NCBI GenBank assembly: GCA_031287295.1
Contig: JAITTH010000019.1
Coordinates: forward strand, 1 to 7,810
Direction of reading: 5' to 3'
DNA length: 7,810 nucleotides
Source: Eubacteriales Family XIII. Incertae Sedis bacterium
Lineage (GTDB): Bacteria > Bacillota > Clostridia > Peptostreptococcales > Anaerovoracaceae
Shown: piece by piece, positions 6,319-7,810 of the stretch
How positions within the stretch are numbered: the stretch's first letter is position 1
How the letters are laid out: each line of letters starts with the position of its first letter
Translations under genes and position numbers: made by a program
Notes under the pieces: model-generated
What the model saw: the letters and a program-made list of their open reading frames with translations, nothing else
Databases searched by the model: none
Told to the model about the DNA's origin: nothing

Positions 6319-6636
6319 ATGTTAAATCAATCAGAAAATGGACTGATTAATCTCACGATGCTTATCGCCGAAGAGAAACTACCCTCTGTCCTGCGTAAAA
6401 TGGGCATCGAGGACACGATGGAAAACCGTCAGGATATTCTGGCACTCACGCTTAACAGCCTGCCCACAAAATATGTAACAACCAGTGAAGGCAAGCAATA
6501 CTCGCAACTCATCGAAGTTTATCGCCTTCAATATGAAACAGATATCACTGCAAGCATCACAAAATCTTGTATGCGGATAATGGAAAACCCACGTGACACA
6601 ATGCGCAAAGAACAACAAGGGGGAAGTGAGACGTGA
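6319..6636 (+). CDS. ComFB-family protein inside the chemotaxis unit
   Basis: The 105-residue product has the pattern I know from the late-competence ComFB family: a helical N-terminus, DILALTLNSLPTKYVTT (39-55), then a long helix LQYETDITASITKSCMRIMENPR (70-92). The CxxC-type cysteine pair often found before the DILALTLNSLP-like segment is absent; only one cysteine (C84) is present. Recent work connects ComFB proteins with binding of cyclic di-AMP or cyclic di-GMP and, in B. subtilis, with motility effects; whether this member binds a nucleotide is unknown. It has its own Shine-Dalgarno site (AAGGGTGGG, 6304-6312), lies 18 bp after cheY, and its stop overlaps the GTG of cheC, so it is clearly part of the same transcript. 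Family assignment rests on motif recall. Confidence 0.75.
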   Translation: MLNQSENGLINLTMLIAEEKLPSVLRKMGIEDTMENRQDILALTLNSLPTKYVTTSEGKQYSQLIEVYRLQYETDITASITKSCMRIMENPRDTMRKEQQGGSET

Positions 6637-7244
6637 TCAAAACGCTATCGGACATCAATGAGGTGCATCTTGACGTACTGCGAGAGATCGGCAATATCGG
6701 CGCGGGCAATGCTGCCATGTCGTTATCTGTGTTGCTCAACGAAAACGTTCATATAGCGCTTTCGGAAGTGCATATTGAATCCTTTGAAAATGTCATTTCA
6801 CACCTCGGTGGTCCGGAAAAACAGGTTGTCACCGTTGTGGTGAATTTTTATGGCGATGCAAACGGTGTTGTTTTTTTCATTCTCTCCTTGGAGGATGCCG
6901 ATCGTATTACGGATATTCTCTCCAGTCAGACATTCTCGGAAGAGGTCGGCGAGGAAATGAAGCTTTCCGCCATTATGGAAATTGGAAATATACTGGGGTA
7001 TTCCTTCCTCGGTTCAATCGCAACGCTCACAGGGATGGAAATAAAAGTGGATGTCCCTCATGTTTCAAGGGATATGATCGGCGCCATTATGGCCGATCCC
7101 ATTGCAATTTACGGTGCTTCCGATAACAAAGTGATGTTTGTTGAAGAGTCTTTCCGATCTGATTTTAGCAATCTATACAGCCATGTCATTCTGTTTGCGG
7201 AGATGGATACATTGAATCAAATCATGCACAGATTAGGACTTTAA
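6633..7244 (+). CDS. cheC: CheC, CheY-P phosphatase and CheD partner
   Basis: The 203-residue product belongs to the CheC/CheX/FliY phosphatase family and has the two-fold internal repeat typical of CheC. The active-site pattern (D/S)-X3-E-X2-N-X22-P is complete in the second half: S112, E116, N119 and P142 in LSAIMEIGNILGYSF and KVDVP. In the first half D14, E18 and N21 are present (LDVLREIGNIGAGNA), but S44 stands where the proline is expected. There is no switch-binding or CheY-like extension, so this is CheC and not FliY. The GTG start at 6633 overlaps the upstream stop (GTGA) and follows AAGGGGG (6618-6624). cheD begins directly after its stop codon, matching the known CheC-CheD complex. 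Confidence 0.94.
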   Translation: MIKTLSDINEVHLDVLREIGNIGAGNAAMSLSVLLNENVHIALSEVHIESFENVISHLGGPEKQVVTVVVNFYGDANGVVFFILSLEDADRITDILSSQTFSEEVGEEMKLSAIMEIGNILGYSFLGSIATLTGMEIKVDVPHVSRDMIGAIMADPIAIYGASDNKVMFVEESFRSDFSNLYSHVILFAEMDTLNQIMHRLGL

Positions 7245-7736
7245 ATGGAAGAAACAATTGTCATTGGTATTGCGGATTTTAAGCTTGCGAAAGCGCCTGT
7301 CACACTCGTTACCTATGCGCTCGGTTCCTGTGTCGGCATCAGCATCTATGACGAACGTGCGAAAATCGGCGGTCTTGCGCATATCATGCTTCCATACAGC
7401 AGTATGATGCAGCATCATGGCCCTGAAAGCAGACTGAAATTTGCAGACACCGGCATTGCGGATATGCTGGATGCACTCTTGCACAGAGGGGCAAGCAAGT
7501 CCGCTCTTCGCGCAAAAATTGCAGGTGGGGCAAACATGTTCAAATCCAGCGCCACGTCTTCGCTTTCCGCCGTTGGGATGCAGAATGTGGAGAGTGTGCG
7601 TACAACCTTACGAAATCTTGAAATCCCAATCATTGCGGAAGATACCGGTCGGGATTATGGGCGTACGGTATATGTCGATATGAACAATGGCGAGATGCGT
7701 ATTCGAAGTCTGGGGAATAACATTCTGGTGCTTTGA
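7245..7736 (+). CDS. cheD: CheD, chemoreceptor glutamine deamidase
   Basis: The 163-residue product hydrolyses specific receptor glutamines to glutamates and, in Bacillus-type systems, binds CheC and stimulates its phosphatase activity. The catalytic residues are all visible: C29 in LGSCVGISIYD, H46 in GLAHIMLP and T23 in LVTYALG, with the same spacing as C27, H44 and T21 of Thermotoga maritima CheD. KFADTGI (65-71) and KIAGGANMF (91-99) are also typical family motifs. Length is normal. The ATG follows the cheC TAA with no gap, and AGGA lies inside the end of cheC (7235-7238), so expression is tied to cheC. Confidence 0.96.
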   Translation: MEETIVIGIADFKLAKAPVTLVTYALGSCVGISIYDERAKIGGLAHIMLPYSSMMQHHGPESRLKFADTGIADMLDALLHRGASKSALRAKIAGGANMFKSSATSSLSAVGMQNVESVRTTLRNLEIPIIAEDTGRDYGRTVYVDMNNGEMRIRSLGNNILVL

Positions 7737-7768
7737 TGCCCATCCGGAAAGAAAACGAGGAGAAGAGA

Positions 7769-7810
7769 ATGCCGGAATCATTTTTGGGAAACAGAACAGA
7801 AGTTGAAGAA
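7769..7810 (+). CDS. Start of an unidentified gene downstream of cheD (3' end outside window)
   Basis: An open frame begins at ATG 7769 with GAGGAG (7757-7762) at 6-nt spacing and runs to the window edge, giving MPESFLGNRTEVEE. In the same frame an earlier ATG at 7736 overlaps the cheD TGA, but it has no good Shine-Dalgarno site. In B. subtilis the gene after cheD encodes the flagellar sigma factor SigD; 14 residues are too few to say whether that holds here. Confidence 0.6.
   Translation, partial: MPESFLGNRTEVEE

Overview
The window looks like chromosome from a flagellated, motile Gram-positive bacterium of the Firmicutes, most likely a Clostridia-type lineage. The signs are purine-rich Shine-Dalgarno sites, TTG and GTG starts, near-consensus housekeeping promoters, a sortase-anchored surface protein, a solo MreB/Mbl gene, a DUF1836 protein and a Bacillus-type chemotaxis set (CheA, CheR, CheC, CheD, CheY). 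I cannot name the genus from the sequence alone.

Layout. Positions 1-473 (+) hold the 3' end of a cell-wall-anchored surface protein with a VPNTG sorting signal. A 214-bp gap follows. It contains a near-perfect 33-bp-arm inverted repeat (489-558), a strong SigA-type promoter (598-626) and a leader stem-loop. Then come an mreB/mbl-family gene (688-1710, TTG start) and a DUF1836 gene (about 1810-2529), separated by a short gap with two stem-loop-forming sequences. The DUF1836 gene converges tail-to-tail on cheR, and their stop codons overlap.

On the minus strand, cheA (5734-3332) and cheR (3335-2526) form a two-gene unit coupled by an ATGA overlap. A 203-bp divergent intergenic region (5735-5937) separates them from a plus-strand unit: cheY (5938-6300), a comFB-family gene (6319-6636), cheC (6633-7244), cheD (7245-7736) and the beginning of another gene from about 7769, cut by the window end. 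The intergenic region has a good promoter for cheY, a probable -10 for cheA, a pair of direct repeats 20 bp apart around the cheA -10, and an inverted repeat across the cheY -10 and start region.

How the genes work together. CheA autophosphorylates in response to receptor arrays and passes phosphate to CheY, which acts on the flagellar switch. CheR methylates receptors and CheD deamidates them. CheC dephosphorylates CheY-P and also binds CheD, giving the CheC-CheD-CheY feedback known from Bacillus subtilis. cheW, cheB and receptor genes are not in the window. The least ordinary item is the ComFB-family gene inside the cheY-cheC-cheD unit. ComFB proteins have recently been linked to cyclic dinucleotide binding, so this gene is a candidate second-messenger input to chemotaxis. 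That is inference. The rest is a mostly conventional chemotaxis and cell-shape region.
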